64,000 nt of DNA from Pelethousia sp034933245 (GCA_034933245.1 JAYFNX010000015.1:33010-97009); one strand, 5' to 3'. Positions 44,617 through 52,684 are shown, numbered from the stretch's first letter. Notes: generated by a model from the sequence alone, not told the origin. Program-made: numbers and translations.

Positions 44617-45504
44617 TCACACCTTCTCCGTTCTTTTTTTGCCAAGCAAGCCCGTGGGCTTGAATAGGAGAATCACAACGATAATGACGTAGCCCAGCGC
44701 CTCCTTAAAGCCGCTGCTGATATATGCCCCGGCAAGGGTTTCGGCCAAGCCGAAGAGTATCCCGCCGAAAAACGCGCCGTAGAAGCTACCCACACCGCCC
44801 AGCATAGCCGCCGCCCAGGCCTTGATCGTGCCCCAGATGCCCATATCGATGCTGATGATGTTGTAATACGAGGAAAACATTACGCCGCCAATGACGCCCA
44901 TGAAGCCGCCCAAGCCATAAATCAACGGAATGATTTTATTGACAGGAATGCCCATGAGGGATGAGGTGGTAATATTTTGCATGATGCACTGCGTTGCTTT
45001 TCCCAGCTTTGTTTTTTCCATAACAAATGTGAGGAGCAGCACAAACACAGCAGCAACACCAAGGACGAGCACTTGCTGGTGTTGTATGCGGAAGGTCCCC
45101 AGGGAAAAGCTGCTGCGCTCAATTAAGGCAGGGAAAGCCAGCGCCTCGGGGCCCCATAGGGCTTGGGCAATGGTTCTCAGAATCAGCGCCGCGCCCAACG
45201 CGCTAATCATGGGGACGATGCGGTTCGCGCCGCGTACCGGGCGGTACACCGTGCGCTCAATCGTCATCCCAATCAAGCCGGTTGCCAAGCCGGCAAGGAT
45301 AATACAGGCCACCAAGGGGAGTCCCAGGGACGTCAATGACAATGCGATGAAGGTACCGAACACGTATAGGTCGCCATGCGCAAAATTCACTTGGTACAAA
45401 AGGCTGTATACCATGCTGTACCCCACGGCGATCATCGCATACATGCTTCCCAAAGAAAGGCCGTTGATGAGCTGATGCAATAAATACTCTATTTCAGGGT
45501 TCAT
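44617..45504 (-). CDS. livH: branched-chain/amino-acid ABC permease LivH
   Basis: This 295-residue permease begins LHQLINGLSLGSMYAMIAVGYSMVYSLLYQVNFAHGDLYVFG, the LivH hallmark. It also has TIERTVYRPVRGANRIVPMISALGAALILR and KAWAAAMLGGVGSFYGAFFGGILFGLAE near the end. It forms the channel with LivM. A good ribosome binding site (AAAAAGGAGTGAGAGC) is present. It follows the first cassette by 83 bases. Confidence 0.92.
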   Translation of the reverse strand: MNPEIEYLLHQLINGLSLGSMYAMIAVGYSMVYSLLYQVNFAHGDLYVFGTFIALSLTSLGLPLVACIILAGLATGLIGMTIERTVYRPVRGANRIVPMISALGAALILRTIAQALWGPEALAFPALIERSSFSLGTFRIQHQQVLVLGVAAVFVLLLTFVMEKTKLGKATQCIMQNITTSSLMGIPVNKIIPLIYGLGGFMGVIGGVMFSSYYNIISIDMGIWGTIKAWAAAMLGGVGSFYGAFFGGILFGLAETLAGAYISSGFKEALGYVIIVVILLFKPTGLLGKKRTEKV

Positions 45505-45587
45505 GCTCTCACTCCTTTTTAAGTTTATGAAGTTATCGTCATGATCGACGGTAAATCCGATTGGTTTCGCCTTGGCTTATTCCCCGG

Positions 45588-46100
45588 TTATTCGCAAAGG
45601 GACAGGGCTTCCTCGAAGTGCTTTTTATCCTTGCGTGGGAAGGCATAGCCCACGCCCCATGGGAAATATTGGAACACCCAGACATTAATGTTGGAAATGT
45701 ATGCCCGGAAGGAGGATAGTAGGGATACAAACTCTTCGCGGGTAAGGGAATCCAGGATCTTCTCGATTTCCTTGGTGAAGCGATATTGCTGATACAGCCC
45801 GCAATAATCTCCAAAATGGGAAGGTTGTACGAACCAGAAACGGGCCATCTTGCATAGTTCTTCTATGGAATACGATTCATCGCGTGCAAGTTCCACTAAG
45901 TAATAGCACCAATCCGTTATATAGCCCACATCGGGTGCGCCATAGAACCAAGTGGTAAAAATCTGATTATCCTGCGGATATCCCGCGCCCCCCTTGCTGA
46001 TGGAATAGCGAAATACATCCAGCACATCCTGGTTTGGCTCCAGGGTGGTGGCTGCTATCTGCGCATCAATCTCAGCTTTTAGCTGATGAAACGTTTTCAT
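45588..46100 (-). CDS. cassette 1, helical protein B (unknown; Cucumopine_C-like?)
   Basis: This about 170-residue protein is the copy of the one at 41574-42092, sharing LEPNQDVLDVFRYSISKGGA, DNQIFTTWFYGA, RDESYSIEELCKMARFWFVQP-type and NINVWVFQYFPWGVGYAFPRKDK blocks. ATG 46100 has AGGAGGAAGAATGAT upstream and follows the preceding stop by one base; the longer open frame upstream lies inside the DUF3830-like gene and is not used. Mainly helical, no signal peptide. It ends the first cassette, 83 bases before livH. Confidence 0.7.
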   Translation of the reverse strand: MKTFHQLKAEIDAQIAATTLEPNQDVLDVFRYSISKGGAGYPQDNQIFTTWFYGAPDVGYITDWCYYLVELARDESYSIEELCKMARFWFVQPSHFGDYCGLYQQYRFTKEIEKILDSLTREEFVSLLSSFRAYISNINVWVFQYFPWGVGYAFPRKDKKHFEEALSLCE

Positions 46101-46101
46101 A

Positions 46102-46548
46102 TCATTCTTCCTCCTGCGCGAATTCCACGATGACAATTTCTTTGGTGCGCGTGGCGCTCTTCCATTGCAGGCGCCCCGCCTGCTGAAGAACCTCCATGTC
46201 ATCGGGCTCCACGGTTGCGATGGGCACATAGGAGCGGGTATCCGCGCATGCGTCGTATTTTACAAGCAGCTCGGTGCAGTTTCCTTGGGGAAACAATAGG
46301 CTGATTCGCCCCACGGGAGCCTCCGCCATGGTCTCCTGCCCCAACCGCTCGGCCGGGATATCAATAATTTGCTTTTTCAGATATACCGAACGATCCCGCA
46401 GCATCCAGCCGCCCACCATTTCGTGCCCCTGCACGGTCTTTACCGGCATGTTTGCCAGGAATATTCGCAGCGCCTCATCATTTTTGCCGCAGGAGGTACA
46501 GCGAACCGAAAGGCCAAACTGCGGCCAACGCATTTTGAACTGTAGCAT
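46102..46548 (-). CDS. cassette 1, DUF3830-like protein B (cyclophilin-like)
   Basis: This 148-residue protein reads MLQFKMRWPQFGLSVRCTSC at the start and shares VQGHEMVGGWMLRDRSVYLKK, APVGRISLLFPQGNCTE, KYDACADTRSYVPIA and LQWKSATRTKE with its cassette-2 copy. ATG 46548 has AAGGAATCAT upstream and follows the type-A helical gene by 23 bases. The N-terminus has three Cys in the first 22 residues that the copy mostly lacks, so they are not a conserved active site. Confidence 0.68.
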   Translation of the reverse strand: MLQFKMRWPQFGLSVRCTSCGKNDEALRIFLANMPVKTVQGHEMVGGWMLRDRSVYLKKQIIDIPAERLGQETMAEAPVGRISLLFPQGNCTELLVKYDACADTRSYVPIATVEPDDMEVLQQAGRLQWKSATRTKEIVIVEFAQEEE

Positions 46549-46571
46549 ATGATTCCTTCCCCCTTTGCTTT

Positions 46572-47093
46572 TCAAATGTAGCTTTCGCTCGCGCGTCCGG
46601 CCATATCGACCATTTCTTTTCTCGTAGGAATGCGGAAGGCCGAACTCAGGCCCCACTTCATACGGTAATTTTGCCATGCGTTTATGCTGGAACCATACAG
46701 GTACAGGGAGTTGAGCAGCTCCAGGATTTCGCCGCGATCCTCCATCTCGTCCACGCAGGCCAAAACGCCGCGGGCAAACCCAGCCAGCGTACGCATGCCG
46801 GAAAGCTCCGCCGTGCCAAGGGCTTTGGGCAGCATCAGATTGAGCTGCTGGCGTATCTTTTCCACGGATAAATCCGAACTTTTCGTAAGCTTAATGATGT
46901 TATAAATATAATAAGGAACCAAATAGCGGCTAGCCGTTGCCCCCTCAAACCACGGACCCATCATCAGGCCGCCGGTTCCACAGTTGCTGGAGGCAATTTC
47001 GTATTCAAACACGCGCAAAACATCCGCAGGGCAGTTTTCAATGCTCTGGGCGTTTGCAGCGTCAATTTCCAATTTAAGCGCTTTCCAATCCAT
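46572..47093 (-). CDS. cassette 1, helical protein A (unknown; Cucumopine_C-like?)
   Basis: This 173-residue protein is exactly the same length as its copy at 42563-43084. They share MDWKxLKxxID, PxDVLRVFxYEI, APWF- or GPWFEGATASRY, LPKAxGTAxLxGM, LLNSLYLYGSxxNAW and MKWGxxxAFRIPTRxE. The family is unrecognised by me beyond the tentative opine-synthase helical-domain idea. It starts 3 bases after the DUF3830-like A stop. Confidence 0.7.
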   Translation of the reverse strand: MDWKALKLEIDAANAQSIENCPADVLRVFEYEIASSNCGTGGLMMGPWFEGATASRYLVPYYIYNIIKLTKSSDLSVEKIRQQLNLMLPKALGTAELSGMRTLAGFARGVLACVDEMEDRGEILELLNSLYLYGSSINAWQNYRMKWGLSSAFRIPTRKEMVDMAGRASESYI

Positions 47094-47096
47094 GAT

Positions 47097-47549
47097 TTAA
47101 TCCTCCGCGGCAAAAAATTCAACATGGTAAGTCTTCTTTTCCATAAGAAGGCTCTCCCAAATTTCGTTGGCTGTGGCAACAAATGTTTCCTTGTCCGCGT
47201 CAACCACTTCCGCCCAGGTAGGATAAGCCATGGGTTCCGTCGCGTATCCCGCCTTGCAGGTAAAGTTCGCCACATGGCCGGCCGTCATGAAGAACATAAA
47301 CCTGCCCACAGGATAATTCGCCATTTCCTCCAGCGGCTTATCTTCCTGAATCCAGTTGCACGCCACCTTCGGCATGTTTACGTTTTGCATGTATAGCTGC
47401 AGACCGGCAACCACCGTAACCGTTTGTACGCATTTGGTGGGTAGATTGGATAAAAACCAATCAAACAGTTCCCTATTATGGTGGATTGGTTCGCACCGCA
47501 CCTGCTTCCCCAGTTCAGGCCAGCGCATAATAAATGCAGATGTATTCAT
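47097..47549 (-). CDS. cassette 1, DUF3830-like protein A (cyclophilin-like)
   Basis: This 150-residue protein has FIMRWPELGKQVRCEPIHHN, FDWFLSNLPTK, VQTVTVVAG, PVGRFMFFMTAGHVANFTC, TEPMAYPTWAEVVDAD and a C-terminal YHVEFFAAED. It is the first gene after livJ, across a strong hairpin. ATG 47549 has GAGGAAGAGCTT upstream; an earlier in-frame ATG at 47576 would add an acidic SNEEEEEL leader and cannot be ruled out. It is the partner of the helical gene 3 bases downstream. Confidence 0.68.
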   Translation of the reverse strand: MNTSAFIMRWPELGKQVRCEPIHHNRELFDWFLSNLPTKCVQTVTVVAGLQLYMQNVNMPKVACNWIQEDKPLEEMANYPVGRFMFFMTAGHVANFTCKAGYATEPMAYPTWAEVVDADKETFVATANEIWESLLMEKKTYHVEFFAAED

Positions 47550-47593
47550 AAGCTCTTCCTCTTCTTCGTTACTCATACCCGTTTGGATGCCAC

Positions 47594-47623
47594 GGACAGG
47601 CCCCCGTCTTATGGGGCCTGTTC
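47594..47623 (-). terminator. hairpin between livJ and the rest of the operon
   Basis: An 11-bp stem (47594-47604 with 47613-47623, one G-U pair) with an 8-nt loop lies 34 bases past the livJ stop. No U-run follows on the minus strand, so partial attenuation or mRNA protection is likely, favouring the binding protein. Confidence 0.65.
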
Positions 47624-47656
47624 GCAGCACCGGGATTTTGCTGGTTCAACTGTGGC

Positions 47657-48955
47657 TTATTCCACGACGCCAGCCATCTTTAGGCCGGTAATGTCCACTT
47701 TGATATCGGTGTTTACAAAGTCACCCTCCGGGCTGACCCGAAGAACTTCCACGCCGCGAGGCGTTACGTCGCCCTTGCTATCCCAAACGACTTCGTCGCC
47801 CAGAAGGATATTCTTGGCAACAAAGGGTTCCTGATCCGGCACATTGTTTTTGATGAACATCGCCAGGTTCTCCTTGGTTGCACCGGCTTCAATTGCCTGA
47901 GCAAATACATTCACGATGTCATAGGAGAAGGCGCAGGGTTCGGAGGGAATCTCGCCGGGACGGATGCTCTGGAAAATATCCATGAATTCTTTCACGGCAG
48001 GGCGATCGGTCGCATAGGGATTAAAAGTAACAAGGATATACAGATTTTGCAGGGACTCTGCGCCGGCCAGCTCGATGAGCTTTTTGTAGGTGAGCGCGCT
48101 CTGGCCAACCCAGGTCAAGCCTTCCATGCCAAGCTGATGGGCCTGTCCCAAGATCAAGCCGGCATCCGTATAATCCGCATAGATGGCAACGCCTTCCGCG
48201 CCAGACTTCTGGATCTTGGTGAGCAGGGTGGCAAAATCCTTTTCCAGTCCGGGGTTGTAGGTTTCCGCAGCTACGATCTCCACGCCAAGCTGCTCCGCCG
48301 CCTGGTTGGCATAATCCAGATTTCCGCGGCCGTAGTCATTGTTGCCAAAGATGATGGCGATCTTCTTGAGGCCCAGGTTGTTTGCCATGAGGGATACGCA
48401 CTGGGGGCTTTGCCGGTCATCCCGGATTACGTGACGCACAAAGTATTCATAGCCCTGTTCTGTAATTTTTCCGTTGCTGGAGCTCGGCGCCATGTTGGAC
48501 ATCTTAGCGGCTTCATAAATGGGCGCAGCCGCAAGGGTCATGGAGCTTCCGCCATGAGAGATTACGGCGAATATTTCCTGATTATCACAGAATCTCTGGG
48601 CAACCAAGGCGGCTTCCTTGGGATCCTGCTTGTCGTCATAAGCGACGATTTCCACCTTCTGGCCCTTAATTCCACCCTTTTTGTTGAGCTCTTCTGCGGC
48701 AATGTCCGCACCAAGCTTCATCAGTTCACCATAGGATGCCATGTTGCCGGTCAAGGGGCACGCCAAACCGAACTTGATCGTGCCGCTGAAGGCAGGTTCG
48801 TCAGTTTGTTCCGTTGCTGCCGCTTCTTCCGCAGACGGTGTCTCCGCAGCTTCCTCAGCCGGCGCTTCGGCTACAGAGGAGGCAGATTGGCTGCATCCCG
48901 CGAAGCAGGCAAGAAGCATGGCCATTGCCAGAAACAGAACCAGGAATTTTTTCAT
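47657..48955 (-). CDS. livJ: amino-acid ABC substrate-binding lipoprotein LivJ-like
   Basis: This 432-residue Peripla_BP_6 protein has a lipoprotein signal (MKKFLVLFLAMAMLLACFAGC, Cys about 21), an acidic Ala/Glu-rich linker (about 25-56), then IKFGLACPLTGNMASYGELMKLGADIAAEELNKKGGIKGQ typical of the family. It binds an amino acid or amide outside the cell for LivHMGF. The usual ligands are branched-chain amino acids, amides or aromatic acids; here the flanking cassette and aryl-oxoacid genes favour an unusual or aromatic ligand (inference). It is the first gene of the operon. Confidence 0.9.
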   Translation of the reverse strand: MKKFLVLFLAMAMLLACFAGCSQSASSVAEAPAEEAAETPSAEEAAATEQTDEPAFSGTIKFGLACPLTGNMASYGELMKLGADIAAEELNKKGGIKGQKVEIVAYDDKQDPKEAALVAQRFCDNQEIFAVISHGGSSMTLAAAPIYEAAKMSNMAPSSSNGKITEQGYEYFVRHVIRDDRQSPQCVSLMANNLGLKKIAIIFGNNDYGRGNLDYANQAAEQLGVEIVAAETYNPGLEKDFATLLTKIQKSGAEGVAIYADYTDAGLILGQAHQLGMEGLTWVGQSALTYKKLIELAGAESLQNLYILVTFNPYATDRPAVKEFMDIFQSIRPGEIPSEPCAFSYDIVNVFAQAIEAGATKENLAMFIKNNVPDQEPFVAKNILLGDEVVWDSKGDVTPRGVEVLRVSPEGDFVNTDIKVDITGLKMAGVVE

Positions 48956-49503
48956 GTTTTTCTCTCCTTTTATTTTTTTGCTACCAGTTTGCGCAATACA
49001 GGGATCATGCCATTTTTGGATGTGCTGTTCTATGCAGCTTCAGCATCATCCCGTAATGTTGTATAACAAACGGATAACGAAAATTATTTTTATTGGAGTA
49101 AGGGAACGCACATCCCGTGTTAGGATGGCCGGTGGTTGATTTTAGATCTACGGGGTATGGAGGTTTATCTGGCTTCGCACTTTCGGCAGACCGGCAAAGA
49201 TAAGCGGTCATAACAAAACGATGGAGAATTTCGCGGGTATGTGTTTCTAATTGTCTCTACGATGTTAAAACTTATATATATAACTTAATTAACTAGATTA
49301 TATATTTTATGTAGCTAAATTGTATATTTTTCTATGCCTAATTGTCAATAGAAACTAAGATAATCATGAATAAAACATTTTGAAGTATTTGGGCGGATTC
49401 TTAAATATATGTTATCTATGGATGAGCTGTATTGTTTGTAAGCTCTCTATGGGGCTCGGGGGCCCGCTTGCTGCCGGCGCAGCTTGTTAGAGGGCCAAAC
49501 CTA
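48956..49503. other. 548-bp region upstream of livJ
   Basis: This region separates livJ from the convergent-facing end of the MATE gene and must hold the liv promoter. 49260-49430 is very AT-rich and contains TTAACTAGATTA (49289-49300), a 12-mer repeated in the MATE promoter. No riboswitch or gene was recognised. Confidence 0.5.
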
Positions 49504-50880
49504 CTAAATATGCATGCAACCAGACAGTTCACGCGAAATTCTTTTGAAAAAATGCACTGCCAGCACCCAATAAAGAACCATGCTTATGATTTCTGCAATG
49601 GGAAAGGCAAACCATATTGCATGCACCCCCCAATATAGGGAAGCTGCGTATGCAAGGGGCAACACAAGGGCAATCTGCCGCAAGATCGAAATGATCAGGC
49701 TGATTTTGCCTTTCCCAACCGCCTGAAAAAATGCAGATAAAATGATTCCCACCCCGGCAAACGGGAAGCACAGGCTGGTTCGGCGCAATGCTTTGGTTCC
49801 AATTTCGGCCATATGCGGGGGGATTTTAAACATTTGCAGCAGTTGCAGGGGGAACAGATGCAGAACCGCAAGGCCCCCCATCATGAAGAGCAGGGCGAAC
49901 AAGGTGCCTGTCTTTATGGTTTTCGCCATTCGTTGTTCGTTTTTTGCCCCATAATTGTATGCAATAATGGATATGGCGCTCCCATTTAGCGCAAGCACGG
50001 GTAAATAGGCAAAAGATTGAAGTTTATAGTAGATCCCCAGGATGCCTACCGTTGCAGGCGCGGATATTGCGAGGATTTTATTGAGCGCCAGGTTTACAAA
50101 AGCACCCATGCCCTGCATCAGGATGACGGGCATGGCCGCAGAATAAATATCCCGTAATAATTCGATTTTGGGGAAACAGCAGAAAAGCCGTACGTGCAGC
50201 AGTTTGTTTTTTACATAAAGCAGATAGATGCTCAAAAGCATAGACACGGTTTGGCCTATCACGGTAGCGATGGCCGCACCCGTTACACCCATAGAGGGAA
50301 TCCCCATCATTCCAAAGATAAGAAGCGGGTCCAGCACAATATTTACCACTACCCCGCTTAGCTGGATTAGCATGGGATAAAAGGTATTGCCTGTACCTTG
50401 TAGGGTTTTCTCCGAAACCGCCTGCAAGATACCCGGCAAGCAGAATGTGCCGCAAATGGTCAGATATTTTACCGCCAATTCCAGGATCTCATTTTCAGCC
50501 CCAAAAGCCTTCAGTAGTGGGCGCGAAAAGAAGAAATAGAGCACCCCGAAAACGAAACCGCTTGCCAACGCCAGGAACTGGCCGACCGATGCGGCTGCAT
50601 CGGCCCCCGGTTGATTCCTTTCCCCCAGCCTTCTTGATACAAGAGAGCAGATGCCGATGCCCGTCCCCACCGCAACGGCGTTTAGCACAGCTTGAAAAGC
50701 GTACGTAAATGAAACCGCCACCAGCGCATCATTGCTGACGTGCGCAACAAATATGCTGTCTGCAATGTTATATATGGCCATAAGAAGCATCGAAGCCATC
50801 GTAGGAATCGACATGTCGGCCATCAGTTTTCCAATGGGCATCTCGCCCATCTTATTTTTAGAAGCAGCCGTGTTCAGCAT
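49504..50880 (-). CDS. MATE-family multidrug/sodium efflux protein
   Basis: This about 458-residue, twelve-helix protein is a MATE/NorM-type exporter. It has the N-terminal block PIGKLMADMSIPTMASMLLMAIYNIADSIFVAHVSNDALVAVSFTYAFQ and the half-repeat (GMGAFVNLALNKILAISAPATVGILGIYYKLQSFAYLP). It exports cationic drugs or metabolites with Na+ or H+. ATG 50880 has GGGTGG 5 bases upstream; a GTG at 50889 is possible. A TAGTTAACTA palindrome in its promoter suggests control by a MarR-type regulator, which is not encoded beside it. Confidence 0.9.
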   Translation of the reverse strand: MLNTAASKNKMGEMPIGKLMADMSIPTMASMLLMAIYNIADSIFVAHVSNDALVAVSFTYAFQAVLNAVAVGTGIGICSLVSRRLGERNQPGADAAASVGQFLALASGFVFGVLYFFFSRPLLKAFGAENEILELAVKYLTICGTFCLPGILQAVSEKTLQGTGNTFYPMLIQLSGVVVNIVLDPLLIFGMMGIPSMGVTGAAIATVIGQTVSMLLSIYLLYVKNKLLHVRLFCCFPKIELLRDIYSAAMPVILMQGMGAFVNLALNKILAISAPATVGILGIYYKLQSFAYLPVLALNGSAISIIAYNYGAKNEQRMAKTIKTGTLFALLFMMGGLAVLHLFPLQLLQMFKIPPHMAEIGTKALRRTSLCFPFAGVGIILSAFFQAVGKGKISLIISILRQIALVLPLAYAASLYWGVHAIWFAFPIAEIISMVLYWVLAVHFFKRISRELSGCMHI

Positions 50881-51205
50881 AAAGTCCACCCATGCACATA
50901 GATTAATCGCACACGGCTATAATAGCATATAGTTAACTAGATTACTATATTTCATATTTATCATAGAACGCTTAATTTTTTGCTATTGTAACCGTTTCTG
51001 GCATGATATTGTGCGTAACTGCCGCAATTTGACCGATTTATGAAAATCCTTGATTTGACAAGATTCTTTCTGGTATCCATAAACTATATTTTGCAAGATT
51101 CTTAAGGAAAAAATAATCTGCGAAGAATATACTTTTCCATATAAATGTATTAATATAAATTTTATATTCCCATCAAGCCAATCATAATCAAAAGGAGAAG
51201 ATAAT
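50881..51205. other. divergent region between MATE and zinc-ribbon genes
   Basis: A 325-bp AT-rich region with start signals for both flanking genes, the TAGTTAACTA site near the MATE side, and a strong AAAAGGAG ribosome binding site at the other end. No gene seen. Confidence 0.5.
50930..50944 (-). promoter_or_regulatory. TAGTTAACTA palindrome in the MATE promoter
   Basis: A perfect 10-bp palindrome TAGTTAACTA (50930-50939) continues into GATTA, giving TTAACTAGATTA (50933-50944), which recurs at 49289-49300. On the minus strand TATTAT (50923-50918) could be the -10 box, placing the palindrome between -35 and -10, a common repressor geometry for MarR-family proteins. Confidence 0.5.
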
Positions 51206-52498
51206 ATGAGAGAGCAAATTTTAACACAAGTCATTGCTAAATTATCTACGTTGGGAATACCCTTTCAACTTGGCCAAATGGCAGATATTACCATACAAGC
51301 AGAATTGCTTGACGCATCTTGGAGTACCGGTAGCAAAAAAATACTCTACGAAGCCTCCGTTTTCCTAAACGAAGCCGAGCGGGTGGTCTATATGTATGAA
51401 AAAACCACGGAGGTCGGCCATGGTTTTTCCTTTGGGGAGAGCAGTTCCTCTTCGTTTCAAAGCGGCGCGACTCTATTTCGCAAGGTCAAGCGCGTGCAGT
51501 ATGGTCCGGACGGCAAGGCCTACGAATATACCCTAGATCTAGGTGCGATTCCAAAGGCAGTGAAAGAAGCCGCCAAAAGCTGCGGGTGGAATTTTAAAAC
51601 AGTAATTCAAAAAAGCAAGGCGGCATATCCCGCAGGGCATGCGCCCACCTTCCCCATAGCCGCCCAAGCACAGCCGGTTTCATCGGCGCCTAAGGCCGAT
51701 GCCCGCTTCTGTAGCAATTGCGGCAAGCAACTCGCGCCAAATGATAAATTCTGCAATCATTGCGGTAGCCCCGTGGATGTCATGGGCCAACAAACCTCGC
51801 ATGCAACGCAAGAGCCAGCAGCCAGCCAGCCACAAGCGCAGCAGCAGCAATATGCCCGCCCGCAAGCAGCCCCCCCGGAGCAAATCCCCGAAAAAAGCGG
51901 CGGAGCAGCGCAAATCTTCGGCCTTGTTGGATTTATCCTGCTGGGGCTGTTTTTCGCCGCGATGCTGGCAATCGGGAAGAATTCTTGGGTGGGCTGGGTC
52001 CTATGTACCGTCATTTTTTCAGGTGCATTTTTGCTGCAAAGTAAGCTGCGAAAGAAAGGCTGCCTGCTCAAGTTGCTTGTATGGCTTGCAACCGCCGCTA
52101 TGCTTTTCGTAATTCTGGGCGTTACGGCAACCGGCAGCAAGACCTTTACGACTGCAAAACTAAAAAATGCCCATATGACCACGGAAATGGATGCGCAGGG
52201 GGTACCGGTAGATGAAGTAAGCGCCTATTCCGTATATGCGCCAGAACTGATTGTCGTAGCGGAACTGCACAACGCGCCGGATCATACCCAGGTAAAGTTT
52301 GTTTGGCGATATGTAACGGGCGATTTGCCTATTGCCGAATATACGATGGATAGCGGAGAAAATGCCACCAGCGCTTACGTTTTCAGCAATGTTACAAACG
52401 ATAAGCTATGGCCTGTAGGGAACTATCGTGTAGACATGTATATTGAAGATAGAGAAACACCGGATTGCTCGGTCGCCTTTGAAGTAACGGCAGATTGA
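51206..52498 (+). CDS. zinc-ribbon membrane protein of unknown function
   Basis: This 430-residue protein has an N-terminal soluble domain (about 1-140) with a Ser-rich loop (GESSSSSFQSG), then a zinc ribbon with CSNCGKQLAPNDKFCNHCG (about 171-189, four Cys). A Gln/Pro/Ala-rich linker (about 195-232) leads to two or three membrane helices (about 238-308) and a C-terminal extracytoplasmic beta domain (AYSVYAPELIVVAELHNAPDHTQVKFVWRYVTGD onward). Such zinc-ribbon plus membrane architectures are common in Clostridia but uncharacterised. The N-terminal part may be a separate ligand- or protein-binding domain. Ribosome binding site AAAAGGAGAAGATAAT is strong. Single gene. Confidence 0.8.
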   Translation: MREQILTQVIAKLSTLGIPFQLGQMADITIQAELLDASWSTGSKKILYEASVFLNEAERVVYMYEKTTEVGHGFSFGESSSSSFQSGATLFRKVKRVQYGPDGKAYEYTLDLGAIPKAVKEAAKSCGWNFKTVIQKSKAAYPAGHAPTFPIAAQAQPVSSAPKADARFCSNCGKQLAPNDKFCNHCGSPVDVMGQQTSHATQEPAASQPQAQQQQYARPQAAPPEQIPEKSGGAAQIFGLVGFILLGLFFAAMLAIGKNSWVGWVLCTVIFSGAFLLQSKLRKKGCLLKLLVWLATAAMLFVILGVTATGSKTFTTAKLKNAHMTTEMDAQGVPVDEVSAYSVYAPELIVVAELHNAPDHTQVKFVWRYVTGDLPIAEYTMDSGENATSAYVFSNVTNDKLWPVGNYRVDMYIEDRETPDCSVAFEVTAD

Positions 52499-52657
52499 AA
52501 GATAACGTTCCGGTTGCTGCTTACGGTAAACTGCCGTATGGAGGATAAAAGCAGGATCTCGTTCAGAATGCTCTGGCGGGATCCTATTTTCTTGCGGTTT
52601 GCCGGTTTTTCGGGCGTGCGAAAAAGAAGCCTGCTCCGCATCATTAAATCAACACGC

Positions 52658-52684
52658 GTTGAGCTTAAGTTGAAATGGCGTTGA
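52658..52684 (+). promoter_or_regulatory. three GTTGA repeats at 11-nt spacing upstream of the response regulator
   Basis: GTTGA begins at 52658, 52669 and 52680, exactly 11 bases apart, the classical spacing of OmpR/PhoB-type boxes. The last copy overlaps TTGACA (52681-52686), which forms a promoter with GATACT (52704-52709) at 17-nt spacing. This fits autoregulation by the regulator encoded 45 bases downstream. Confidence 0.7.

Noticed and set aside
48956..49503. Riboswitch or T-box leader for the liv operon
   Set aside because: No conserved T-box or aptamer core could be found; the region is mainly AT-rich.
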